From Microbacterium sp. (GTDB taxonomy: Bacteria; Actinomycetota; Actinomycetes; Actinomycetales; Microbacteriaceae), in contig JARBUN010000037.1 of assembly GCA_029239635.1 (NCBI GenBank), positions 1 to 46,620 on the forward strand: DNA of 46,620 bases, in the 5' to 3' direction. Positions 35,013 through 42,937 of this stretch are shown here, in pieces; the stretch's first letter is position 1, and every line of letters starts with the position of its first letter. Below the pieces are notes generated by a model. The model had not been told where the DNA came from, did not search any database, and was given only the letters and a program-made list of their open reading frames with translations. A program made the translations under genes and the position numbers.

Positions 35013-35788
35013 GGGGTCACCTCCCGAGCGAAGCGGTCGTCGTCGCCGGCGTCGTGCCGGTCGAGCACGAGCAGCGCGATGAGCGCGTCCAGGATGCGCC
35101 ACTGGGTGCTCGACGGGGTGGCGTCGGCCTCCGGCAGAGGGGCCGGCATCTCGACCAGGGAGGCCGCTCCCGCCCGACCGACGAACGGACGGGACGACGG
35201 CGAGGTGCCGATCCCCGCGGTCGCGGCTCCGTCGGGGGAGGCGTCCGCGACGAGCCCCTCGAGGGTGTCGACGGGCAGGATGCCGTGTCCCTCGCCGGTC
35301 AGCACCGTGAGGTGCACGGGGGTGTCGCGGGCGGAGAGCTCCTTCAAGGGCTGCACCCGGAATCCGTCCAGGCGCGCCGCGAGGGCCGTCACCGGGGCGT
35401 CCGTGGCGCGGATCACCGCCGCCCCCAACGTGCGGAGCGACGTCGCGAGCGCCTCCGACAGCAGGCCGTCGCCGACCACGGCCACGGTCGTGCCCGCGAG
35501 CGTGAGATTCGTGCGCGCCGACACCGCGCGGAGCACCTGCTCGGCGCGAAGGCGCGAATACAGGATGCCGAAGGCCCCGGACGCGAACGGGTCGACGCCG
35601 TCGGGCTCGCGGACGAGATCGACGCCGCCGACGTCGCGGAGCGTCTCGCGCAGCGGGGGCGGAAGGGGAGGCAGGGCACCGCCGTACGACAGGGTCTCGA
35701 GCGCACTGCGCCACTCCCGGTGGAGGCGGAGGGAAACGGGGAGCAGCGCGTCGATCCTGTCGGGCGTGAAGGACCGGAAGGACGACAC
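35009..35788 (-). CDS. Short SAHH NAD-domain-like protein, first gene of the operon
   Basis: The 259-residue protein is not annotated easily, but residues 67-151 follow the SAHH order: FASGAFGILYS at the place of the FDN loop, then RTNLTLAGTTVAVVGDGL, ALGAAVIRATD-like turns and LDGFRVQPLKEL. The NAD loop is incomplete (GDGLLS, third Gly lost). The N-terminal 65 residues do not resemble the SAHH substrate domain and none of its catalytic residues are visible. It is followed by the full-length SAHH-like gene with a GTGA overlap, which suggests a paralogous, perhaps non-catalytic, partner subunit. The GTG start is fixed by a leaderless promoter. Confidence 0.75.
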   Translation of the reverse strand: MSSFRSFTPDRIDALLPVSLRLHREWRSALETLSYGGALPPLPPPLRETLRDVGGVDLVREPDGVDPFASGAFGILYSRLRAEQVLRAVSARTNLTLAGTTVAVVGDGLLSEALATSLRTLGAAVIRATDAPVTALAARLDGFRVQPLKELSARDTPVHLTVLTGEGHGILPVDTLEGLVADASPDGAATAGIGTSPSSRPFVGRAGAASLVEMPAPLPEADATPSSTQWRILDALIALLVLDRHDAGDDDRFAREVTP

Positions 35789-35794
35789 GCCTCG

Positions 35795-35800
35795 ACGCTA
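35795..35800 (-). promoter_or_regulatory. -10 box TAGCGT (minus strand), leaderless promoter of the SAHH-like operon
   Basis: Read leftward, TAGCGT is 6 nt before the GTG at 35788. All four downstream genes overlap, so this is probably the only promoter of the operon. Confidence 0.5.
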
Positions 35801-35854
35801 CGGCGCGAACGCCCTCGACCGCCACTTCGTGACGTCCCGCGGCGTGCCGCTCCC

Positions 35855-35860
35855 TAGGAT
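35855..35860 (+). promoter_or_regulatory. -10 box TAGGAT, leaderless start of the small membrane protein
   Basis: TAGGAT is 7 nt before the GTG at 35868, back-to-back with the operon promoter 55 nt away. Confidence 0.45.
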
Positions 35861-35867
35861 GGCGGGC

Positions 35868-36257
35868 GTGACCTATTCGATGCCTCCGGAGTCGTTCCGG
35901 ACGCTCCGGCCCGGGCCCGTGCGATCGTCCGCGCGCACCTGGGACGTCGTGCTGACGATCGTCCTCCTCGTGCTCCTGCCGTTGGCCGCGCTCGCCGCAT
36001 CGTACGCCGGTCTCTTCCTCGCCTTCGCAGCCGACGCCTGCGGGTCCCACACCTGCAACACCGACCTGATGAACGTCGGCCTTTGGTCGGCGGTCATCGC
36101 GCCCTGGGCCGTGCTCCTCGCGGCGGTCGTCGTCTCGATCGTGCTCCTCGTGAAGCGGCGCTTGGCGTTCTGGGTGCCGCTGGCGGGGATGGCGCTCATG
36201 ACGGCGTTCTGGTTCGTCTCCGCGGCGATCGTCAGCCTCGGGGTCTCGGCATCCTGA
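35868..36257 (+). CDS. Membrane protein of unknown function, about 130 aa
   Basis: Three hydrophobic helices are visible (about residues 26-51, 70-90 and 98-125). The first loop outside the membrane holds two Cys (ACGSHTC) that may form a disulfide. The GTG at 35868 is preferred because of the -10 box; an ATG at 35859 in the same frame would add three residues. No family is recognised. It is divergent from the SAHH-like operon. Confidence 0.7.
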   Translation: MTYSMPPESFRTLRPGPVRSSARTWDVVLTIVLLVLLPLAALAASYAGLFLAFAADACGSHTCNTDLMNVGLWSAVIAPWAVLLAAVVVSIVLLVKRRLAFWVPLAGMALMTAFWFVSAAIVSLGVSAS

Positions 36258-36308
36258 ACGCGTGACCCGCTCGGGGGCAACCCCCAGGATTCGGGCCTGA
36301 CCGGGCCG

Positions 36309-36314
36309 TAGCCT
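36309..36314 (+). promoter_or_regulatory. -10 box TAGCCT before the DedA gene
   Basis: TAGCCT is about 50 nt before the ATG at 36364, giving a short leader that ends in GAAGG. Confidence 0.35.
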
Positions 36315-36363
36315 GGAACGGGCGCCCGGTCGGGCGGCCGATCACCGAGCGCGAAGGCACCCG

Positions 36364-37050
36364 ATGACCGACATGACCCTCTCCGTCGCCCCCGCGGCGG
36401 CTCCCTCTTCGGAGGACCAGTCCTGGCTGACGTCGCTCGCCGACTGGACCGTCTCGCTCATGGAGGTCATCGGCCCCGTGGGTGCCGGTGTCGCCATCGC
36501 CCTCGAGAACCTGTTCCCGCCGCTGCCCAGCGAGGTCGTGCTGCCGATGGCGGGACTCACGGCGAGCCGCGGCTCGTTCACGCTCTTCGAGGCGCTCCTG
36601 TGGACGACGATCGGCTCGGTCGTCGGCGCGTTCATGCTGTACGGCCTCGGCCGCTGGCTCGGAGCCGCACGCCTGCGGACGTTCGCCGAGAAGATGCCCC
36701 TGCTGCACCCCGAGGACGTCGACCGCACCGTCGCGTGGTTCGAACGCCACGGTGGCAAGGCGGTGTTCTTCGGGCGGATGATCCCGATCTTCCGCAGCCT
36801 CATCTCGATCCCCGCGGGTGTCTCGAAGATGCCGATGTGGCGCTTCGGCCTGCTGACGGGCGCGGGAAGCCTCATCTGGAACACGATCTTCGTGCTCTCG
36901 GGCTATCTGCTCGGGGAGAACTGGCACATCGTCGAGGAGTACGCCTCGATCCTGCAGTACGTCGTGATCGCGGCGGTGGCGGTCGGGGTCGCCTGGTTCC
37001 TGTACGCGCGGATCCGTTCGCTGCTGGCTTCGCGTCGCAGCCAGGTCTGA
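36364..37050 (+). CDS. DedA family membrane protein
   Basis: The 228-residue protein has the DedA/VTT hallmarks: a re-entrant ALENLFPPLPSEVVLPMAG, GSVVGAFMLYGLGRWLG and the basic loop FFGRMIPIFRSLISIPAG, whose Arg residues are required in E. coli homologues, then terminal helices. The family is linked to phospholipid (undecaprenyl phosphate or lipid scramblase-type) transport and membrane-potential maintenance. The frame is intact. It stands alone upstream of the cytochrome c maturation cluster. Confidence 0.93.
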   Translation: MTDMTLSVAPAAAPSSEDQSWLTSLADWTVSLMEVIGPVGAGVAIALENLFPPLPSEVVLPMAGLTASRGSFTLFEALLWTTIGSVVGAFMLYGLGRWLGAARLRTFAEKMPLLHPEDVDRTVAWFERHGGKAVFFGRMIPIFRSLISIPAGVSKMPMWRFGLLTGAGSLIWNTIFVLSGYLLGENWHIVEEYASILQYVVIAAVAVGVAWFLYARIRSLLASRRSQV

Positions 37051-37142
37051 GGTCGCGCCGGCCCCGTCGACGCCTTGCGCCGCGGTATCTCCATGTCGAG
37101 ACAACCCGCTCGCTCGCTCAGTCAGACCACAGAACCCGCACG

Positions 37143-37148
37143 TAGACT
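37143..37148 (+). promoter_or_regulatory. -10 box TAGACT, leaderless start of the histidine phosphatase
   Basis: TAGACT is 6 nt before the GTG at 37155 and probably drives the cytochrome c maturation operon too. Confidence 0.5.
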
Positions 37149-37154
37149 GGATCG

Positions 37155-37799
37155 GTGCCCGCGGATCGCCTTCATCTCGTGCGCCACGGGGAGGTTCACA
37201 ACCCCCGTCGCGTACTCTATGGTCGGCTCCCCGGGTTCGGTCTGAGCGTCGACGGCCGTCGGATGGCCCGTCAGGCTGCCGAGTACGTCCACGGGCTCGA
37301 CCGGCCCGTTTCGGCGCTGATCGCCTCGCCGCTGCAGCGCACGCGGGAGTCGGCTGAGCCGTTCGTGTCGCTCTTCGGGATCGAACCCGTGATCGACGAG
37401 CGCGTGATCGAGCCGACGAACGTCTTCGAGGGGCGCCGCATGAAGCGGGCACTCGCCAATCCGGTCAATTGGCGGCACCTGCGTCAGCCCGACGTCCCGA
37501 GCTGGGGCGAGCCCTACGCCCAGGTGGTCGCCCGCGTGACGGCCGCGATGAACGACGCCTGGGACCGCGTTCCCGCGGGCGACGTCGTCATCGTCTCGCA
37601 CCAGCTCCCCATCTGGGTGACCCACCTCGCCCTCTCCCTCCAGCCCACCCGCCACGACCCCCGCAAGCGCCGTTGCGCGCTGTCGAGCGTGACGAGCTTC
37701 GAGCGGCGCGACGACGCCGACGGCTCCCGCCGCTGGGTCGAAGTGGCCTACGCGGAACCCGCGAGCACCGCGGGGGCCGTCGACGTAGGAGCCGTGTGA
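37155..37799 (+). CDS. Histidine phosphatase family protein
   Basis: The 214-residue phosphoglycerate-mutase-like protein has the phospho-acceptor motif LVRHGE near residue 8-13, the conserved ASPLQRTRESAEP, and the second catalytic His in VSHQLPIW. In actinobacteria such a protein often heads the resA-ccdA-resB-ccsB operon, as here. Its substrate is not known and a link to cytochrome c maturation is contextual only. The stop overlaps the resA ATG by 1 nt. Confidence 0.9.
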   Translation: MPADRLHLVRHGEVHNPRRVLYGRLPGFGLSVDGRRMARQAAEYVHGLDRPVSALIASPLQRTRESAEPFVSLFGIEPVIDERVIEPTNVFEGRRMKRALANPVNWRHLRQPDVPSWGEPYAQVVARVTAAMNDAWDRVPAGDVVIVSHQLPIWVTHLALSLQPTRHDPRKRRCALSSVTSFERRDDADGSRRWVEVAYAEPASTAGAVDVGAV

Positions 37800-38392
37800 T
37801 GCGCCGAATCCTGTCCGCCGCCGTGGTCGCGGTTCTCGCCGTGAGCCTGGCCGCCTGCAGCGCCGACCCCCTCGCCGACCAGTACCGCGCGGGCGACAAC
37901 AAGGGCTACATCGCGGCCAACGGATTCCAGACCCAGGAGATCGCCCCCGACCAGCGGGGCGAACCCGTCGAGTTCGCGGGCACTCTCGACAACGGCTCGC
38001 CCGTCTCGAGCGGCGACTTCGCGGGCAAGGTCCTCGTCGTCAACTTCTGGTACGCGACGTGCGGACCCTGCATCATCGAGGCGCCCCGCCTGGAGCAGGC
38101 GTACCAGTCGTTCCAGGGCCAGGATGTCGCCTTCCTGGGCATCAACACCTACGACCAGGGGCCGACCGCGCTGTCGTTCGCGCGCGACAACAAGGTGTCG
38201 TACTCCAGCGCCCTCGCGGTGAACGACGCCGAGCTCAAGCTCGCGTTCAACGACAAGACGCCTCTGAACGCCACGCCCACCACCCTCGTGCTCGACAAGC
38301 AGGGACGCGTGGCGGCCCGCATCATCGGCGAGCTCCCCGAGGCGTCGATCCTCGAGTCCATGGTGCGTACCGTGCTCGAGGAGAACGCGTGA
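37799..38392 (+). CDS. resA: TlpA/ResA-like thioredoxin lipoprotein
   Basis: The 197-residue protein has a signal peptide with lipobox LAAC (Cys20) and a thioredoxin-like domain with active site ATCGPC (Cys87, Cys90) and cis-Pro region NATPTTLVLD. ResA-type proteins reduce the CxxCH haem-binding cysteines of apocytochrome c outside the membrane and are themselves recharged by CcdA, encoded next. The ATG overlaps the phosphatase stop (TGATG), which indicates coupled translation. Confidence 0.9.
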   Translation: MRRILSAAVVAVLAVSLAACSADPLADQYRAGDNKGYIAANGFQTQEIAPDQRGEPVEFAGTLDNGSPVSSGDFAGKVLVVNFWYATCGPCIIEAPRLEQAYQSFQGQDVAFLGINTYDQGPTALSFARDNKVSYSSALAVNDAELKLAFNDKTPLNATPTTLVLDKQGRVAARIIGELPEASILESMVRTVLEENA

Positions 38393-39138
38393 ATCCGGGC
38401 GCTCTCGTCTTCGACGGGGCGTTGTGGCTCGCGATCCCCGTCGCCCTCGCCGCGGGTCTCATCTCGTTCCTCTCGCCCTGCGTGCTGCCCCTCGTGCCGG
38501 GATACCTGGGGTTCATCGGCGGTGCCGTCGCGCCGCGGAGGAGCTCGGCATCCGGAACCGGTCGCGGACGCCTGCTCGGCGGAACCCTGCTCTTCATCGC
38601 CGGCTTCACCGTCGTGTTCATGGCCCTGAACGTGCTCGGCGGGGCGGCGGGAGCCTTCTTCACCCGCTACGCCGACGTCATCACGCGGGTCGTGGGCGTC
38701 GTCATCATCCTCATGGGCCTGGTGTTCATCGGGCTCTTCGGCATCGCGCAGCGCTCGGTGCGCCTGCAGGCGCGCGGCAACCTCGGGCTCATCGGAGCGC
38801 CGCTCCTCGGCATCGCCCTCGGCGTCGGCTGGACCCCCTGCATCGGCCCGACGCTGACGGCGATCATCTCGGTGTCGTACAACCTCGGCGACCCGTGGCG
38901 GGCAGCGCTGCTCGGGCTGGCGTACTCGCTGGGTCTCGGCATCCCGTTCATCCTGCTCGCGCTCGGTTTCGGCTGGGCGACGCGGTCCGTGGCGTTCATC
39001 CGCGCGCACATCCGCCTTGTGAACCTCATCGGCGGCGTGCTGCTGATCGTGCTCGGCCTGCTCATGGTCGTCGGCGTCTGGGGAACCTGGATGTCGACCC
39101 TTCAGGGGGTGATGCTCAATGTCCAGCTCCCGCTCTGA
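38389..39138 (+). CDS. ccdA: Cytochrome c biogenesis protein CcdA
   Basis: The 249-residue membrane protein has six helices and the two redox cysteines in LSPCVLPLVPG and GWTPCIGP, which carry electrons from cytoplasmic thioredoxin across the membrane to ResA. A GTG start at 38389 overlaps the resA stop by 4 nt. The 3' end overlaps the resB start by 20 nt. Confidence 0.93.
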   Translation: MNPGALVFDGALWLAIPVALAAGLISFLSPCVLPLVPGYLGFIGGAVAPRRSSASGTGRGRLLGGTLLFIAGFTVVFMALNVLGGAAGAFFTRYADVITRVVGVVIILMGLVFIGLFGIAQRSVRLQARGNLGLIGAPLLGIALGVGWTPCIGPTLTAIISVSYNLGDPWRAALLGLAYSLGLGIPFILLALGFGWATRSVAFIRAHIRLVNLIGGVLLIVLGLLMVVGVWGTWMSTLQGVMLNVQLPL

Positions 39139-40682
39139 TCGAGGTGGCACCGTGACCGAGCCGACCGACGGCGTCCTGCGCCCGTCCGATCACGCCGACT
39201 CCGCGCCTGCCGGCGACGGGGGCGACGACATCACGCAACCGCGTCTCGGCGTGGTCGGCTGGATGCGCTGGGGCTGGCGCCAGCTGACGAGCATGCGCAC
39301 CGCGCTCGTGCTGCTGCTGCTCCTCGCGATCGCGGCCGTGCCCGGCTCGATCGTCCCGCAGCGCAGCGCCGACCCCAACGGCGTGACGCAGTACTTCACC
39401 GACAACCCCGACCTCGCGCCGGTGCTCGACAAGCTGAGCATGTTCGACGTGTACACGTCGCCGTGGTTCTCGGCGATCTACATCCTGCTGTTCATCTCGC
39501 TGATCGGGTGCGTCCTGCCGCGCACGAAGCATCACTGGAAGGCGCTGCGGTCGCAGCCGCCGCGCACGCCCGCACGGCTCGGTCGCCTCGACGACCACCG
39601 CGACGTGACCGTGTCGGTGCCGGAGGGTCAGGATGCCGCGGCCGTCGCCGCCGCGGCCGTCGAGACCGCTGCCGCGCAGCTGAAGAAGAGCGGCTACCGC
39701 GTGGCGCGGTACGACGGGCGCGGGTCGTTCTCGGTCTCGGCCGAGCGCGGCTACCTGCGTGAGACCGGCAACCTCGTCTTCCACGCGGCCCTTGTCGGCG
39801 TGCTGATCGCCGTCGGCGTCGGCGGGGGATTCACCTACACCGGCCAGCGCGTGCTCGTCGAGGGACAGGCGTTCGCGAACAGTCTGCTCGACTACTCGTC
39901 CTTCAACCCCGGGCGCTTCGTGAACGGCGACACCCTCACCCCGTACTCGATGACGCTCGACCAGTTCGATGTGAACTACGTCGCCCCCGGCCAGCCCGGC
40001 GGCGGCCAGGCCGGCGACTTCGTGGCGCACATGACCACCCAGGCGCCCGGCGCTCAGCCGCAGGACGGCGAGATCCGGGTGAACCACCCGCTCGACGTGC
40101 AGGGCGACCGGGTCTACCTGCTCGGCAACGGCTACGCCCCCACCGTGACGATCCGCAACGCCCAGGGCGAAGAGGTGTTCCACGACTCGGTCGCGTTCCT
40201 GCCGCAGGATGCCAACATGACCTCGCTCGGCGTGATCAAGGTCGCGGACGGGATGCCGGAGCAGCTCGGCCTGATCGGCTTCTTCTACCCGACGATGAAC
40301 GTGCTCGACTCCGGTGCCCTGACCTCGACCTACGGCGCCCTCGAGTACCCCGTCCTGACGCTGCGGGTGTACGCGGGCGACCTCGGCATCGACGACGGCA
40401 CGCCGCGCTCGGTGTACACGCTCGACCCGACCAACATGACGCAGCTCGCGGGCGGCGACAGCGGCACCCCCGCGATCCAGCTCATGCCCGGTGAGACGCA
40501 GGACCTGCCGAACGGCCTCGGCACGATCACCTTCGACAACGGAGTACGCCGGCCTCGCTCGCGGGGAGGACCCGACGCTCGCCGCCGCCGTCGACCAGAT
40601 GGTCGAGAAGCACCGGGGGTCGCTGCCCGCCGAATCCGCATCCACCGAACCATCCCGCCCCGACATCGGAAAAGTAGACTGA
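39119..40682 (+). pseudogene. resB: Cytochrome c biogenesis protein ResB, frameshifted near its 3' end
   Basis: ResB with CcsB forms the System II haem-delivery and ligation complex. From 39119 the protein shows the normal N-terminus (WMRWGWRQLTSMRTALVLLLL, SIVPQRSADPNG), further membrane segments and the large extracytoplasmic domain. At about 40538-40542 the frame changes. The C-terminal tail (EYAGLARGEDPTLAAAVDQM) continues in another frame to the stop at 40682. The last membrane helix, roughly 40-45 residues in relatives, is missing between these parts. An alternative start is the GTG at 39152. As written the protein would end in unrelated sequence, and the lesion matches others here, so an assembly deletion is likely. 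Confidence 0.87.
40675..40680 (+). promoter_or_regulatory. -10 box TAGACT, leaderless internal promoter for ccsB
   Basis: TAGACT overlaps the end of resB and is 6 nt before the ccsB ATG at 40687. Confidence 0.45.
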
Positions 40683-40686
40683 GACC

Positions 40687-41700
40687 ATGCCCGGACCGAA
40701 CTCGCTCTTCCTCGACGAGATCTCCCTTCTCCTGGTGTGGACGGCGGTCGGCGTCTATGTGCTGGCCTTCATCGCCTACGCCATCGACCTCGCGCGCCGC
40801 TCCGACCTCGCGGTGAAGGCGAAAGACCAGGTCGTCGCGCGCGAGCTCGTCACGGCGGGTGGCGGGGGCGTCCTCGATGCATCGGCCGGGGCGGCGGCAT
40901 CCGGTCCCTCCTTCTCGGACAAGCCGCGATACCTGTGGGCGCGGATGGGCACGGCGCTGACCGCGCTCGCGTTCCTGTTCCACCTCGCGGCGACGGTTCT
41001 CCGCGGTCTCGCCGCCGGGCGCGTGCCGTGGTCGAACATGTACGAGTTCGCCCTCACCGGTCTGCTGCTGATCGTGATGGTCTACCTCGTGTCGCTGACG
41101 CGCTACGACCTGCGCTTCCTCGGCTCGTTCATCTCGGGTCTCGCGATCGTGCTGCTCGGCGGCGCGACCCTGGCGTACCACGTCGAGGTGACGCCCCTCG
41201 CCGATCCGCTGAAGTCGGTCTGGCTCGTCATCCACGTCTTCGTCGCGATCCTCGCGACCTCGCTGTTCGCCCTCGCCTTCGGACTGTCGGTCGTGCAGCT
41301 CCTGCAGACGCGCCGCGAGCGCAAGCTGATCGGTGCGCCGGTCGAGGCCGCCGGCCGCCGCAGTTTCCTGCGGACGCTGCCCTCGGCGGACGCCCTCGAG
41401 TCTCTGGCGTACCGCTTCGCGATCATCGGGTTCATCTTCTGGACCTTCACGCTCATCGCCGGCGCGATCTGGGCCAACGACGCGTGGGGCCGCTTCTGGG
41501 GCTTCGACACCAAGGAGGTCTGGACCTTCGTGATCTGGGTCCTCTACGCCGGTTACATCCACGCCCGCGCGACCCGCGGCTGGCGCGGAACCCGCTCCGC
41601 CTGGCTGTCGATCATCGGTTTCTCGGCCGTGCTGTTCAACTTCACGATCGTCAACGTGTTCTTCAAGGGCCTGCACGCATACAGCGGCCTGACGCAGTAG
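40687..41700 (+). CDS. ccsB: c-type cytochrome biogenesis protein CcsB
   Basis: The 337-residue polytopic protein has the haem-handling Trp-rich loop AWGRFWGFDTKEVWTF, a Phe-for-Trp variant common in actinobacteria. The conserved His residues are in YHVEVTPLADP, VIHVFVAIL and YIHARATRGW. With ResB it exports haem and attaches it to apocytochrome c. It starts 4 nt after the resB stop and may also have its own promoter. A long hairpin follows. Confidence 0.94.
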   Translation: MPGPNSLFLDEISLLLVWTAVGVYVLAFIAYAIDLARRSDLAVKAKDQVVARELVTAGGGGVLDASAGAAASGPSFSDKPRYLWARMGTALTALAFLFHLAATVLRGLAAGRVPWSNMYEFALTGLLLIVMVYLVSLTRYDLRFLGSFISGLAIVLLGGATLAYHVEVTPLADPLKSVWLVIHVFVAILATSLFALAFGLSVVQLLQTRRERKLIGAPVEAAGRRSFLRTLPSADALESLAYRFAIIGFIFWTFTLIAGAIWANDAWGRFWGFDTKEVWTFVIWVLYAGYIHARATRGWRGTRSAWLSIIGFSAVLFNFTIVNVFFKGLHAYSGLTQ

Positions 41701-41725
41701 GGCGCGGGCCCGCGCGCCGCACGTG

Positions 41726-41793
41726 CCCGTTGAGTGTCCACAACACGCCGTAACTCGAGTCGGAGTTGCGGCGTGTTGTGGACACTCAACGGG
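41726..41793. repeat. Long palindromic element, 31-bp arms, also a likely terminator
   Basis: Arms 41726-41756 and 41763-41793 are complementary over 31 nt with one wobble and a 6-nt loop. It lies between ccsB and the convergent endonuclease-like gene. Its outer part (GTGTCCACAACACGCCG) is related to a second palindrome at 42829-42880 on the other side of that gene. Confidence 0.85.
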
Positions 41794-41804
41794 ATGATCG
41801 CGGC

Positions 41805-42698
41805 TCAGGGGCGCCAACCGGCGGCGCGGAGCGCGGCCTCCACAGGCGCCACCACGTCGCGTTCCGGGAAATCGAGGTGGTGCGCGACGATGCGGACCAG
41901 CGTCCAGCCCTGCGCGGCGATGGCGCGCCAGCGGTCGGCATCCTTTCGGAACTGCGCGGCGTCGGCGTGCTGTCGTCCGTCGTACTCCACAGCCACCCGG
42001 TGGTCTCGGTAGGCCATGTCGAGTCGGGCGATGAATGCGCCGGAAGGATCGCGGAGCGTCCAGTTCAGGTCGGGTTCGGGCAGTCCTGCCTGGACGAGGA
42101 TGAGCCGGACGCGGGACTCGCGGGGGGACTCCGCGCCGGGACGCGCGAGGTCCGCCGCCGAGCGCAGCGCGACGATGCCCCGGTGATGGTGCTTTCCGGC
42201 GGCCGCGGCCAGCGCCGACCGGGGCACCTCGTGGGCCAGGAGCCAGTCCGCGATGGCCACGAGGTCGGCCTCGCCGACCGCAGCGGCAAGGTGCGCCCAT
42301 GTTGTGACGTTCGCTGTGACGGGAAGTCCGTCGAGCGTCACGATCTCGTCGGGAGAGATGGCCAGGCGATGGCCGACCACGCCCTTCGTGCGCGGCTCTC
42401 TCGCGGGAGGGATGGCGCTGACATGAAGGACCGCGTCATGTCGGTGGGCCAATGGCATCCCCCAGAGCCGAGCCGCAGTCGCGTGGCTGAAGAACTGCCC
42501 GGGGCGCAGTCGCGGGAGGTACATCCGGCAGCGTTCGAGGACGGAATCCGTGCGCGCGTCCGTCGATGCGCGCACTCCGTGGAAGGGCGCGTTCAGATCG
42601 CGTGCGATGAGCCGCCGCCGCGGGACATGGCGGTCGTCGGCATCCTGTACGTGGAACGCCGGGCCGAGGTTCGGGGGCAACGGGCGAGGTGGTCGCAT
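41805..42698 (-). CDS. DUF559/VSR-like endonuclease domain protein
   Basis: The 297-residue protein has a C-terminal PD-(D/E)xK fold of the DUF559/very-short-patch-repair type: ESRVRLILVQAGLP, then RLDMAYRDHRVAVEYDGRQH (Asp, and the ExD of the core) and WRAIAAQGWTLVRI. The first 180 residues resemble the AbiEi-like winged-helix proteins often joined to this domain in actinobacteria (ATAARLWGMPL, VTLDGLPVTA). A role in DNA metabolism or defence is possible but unproved. It is bracketed by two related palindromes. Codon use is a little less GC-extreme at the edges. Confidence 0.8.
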   Translation of the reverse strand: MRPPRPLPPNLGPAFHVQDADDRHVPRRRLIARDLNAPFHGVRASTDARTDSVLERCRMYLPRLRPGQFFSHATAARLWGMPLAHRHDAVLHVSAIPPAREPRTKGVVGHRLAISPDEIVTLDGLPVTANVTTWAHLAAAVGEADLVAIADWLLAHEVPRSALAAAAGKHHHRGIVALRSAADLARPGAESPRESRVRLILVQAGLPEPDLNWTLRDPSGAFIARLDMAYRDHRVAVEYDGRQHADAAQFRKDADRWRAIAAQGWTLVRIVAHHLDFPERDVVAPVEAALRAAGWRP

Positions 42699-42828
42699 CG
42701 CGCCATCCCACCCGAATCTCGCCCGGCTTCCCGCTGCTCAGCCCCCGCCTGTGGACAACGCCCCGCCCTGTGCACGAGGAGTGGCCTCCCCGCCCCTTCC
42801 GCGCCGATCCCCGCCATGCCGCCGCCGA

Positions 42829-42880
42829 GTGTCCAAAACACGCCGAAATGGGGGAAGTAGTTACGGCGTGTCTTGGACAG
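42829..42880. repeat. Second palindromic element related to the one at 41726-41793
   Basis: TGTCCAAAACACGCCG (42830-42845) pairs with 42864-42879 with one mismatch around an 18-nt loop. The right arm (TTACGGCGTGTCTTGGACAG) is close to the complement of the left arm of the first element. It lies in the 239-nt gap between the starts and ends of the endonuclease-like and YhgE genes. Confidence 0.75.
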
Positions 42881-42937
42881 TCGACGAGGGCGGGAGGGGA
42901 GAGAGAAGGGCGAAGCGCGGCGGGCGGGCCGCGCGTC

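Noticed and set aside
35868..36257. Part of the SAHH-like operon
   Set aside because: The gene is on the opposite strand with its own leaderless promoter, so it is a neighbour rather than a member.
41701..41804. Attachment site or prophage border at the long palindrome
   Set aside because: No integrase, no tRNA and no phage-like genes are nearby; a terminator or repeat element explains it better.
41805..42698. Type IV AbiE toxin-antitoxin system
   Set aside because: The N-terminal part resembles AbiEi but no AbiEii nucleotidyltransferase gene is next to it, so only a DUF559-type protein is claimed.
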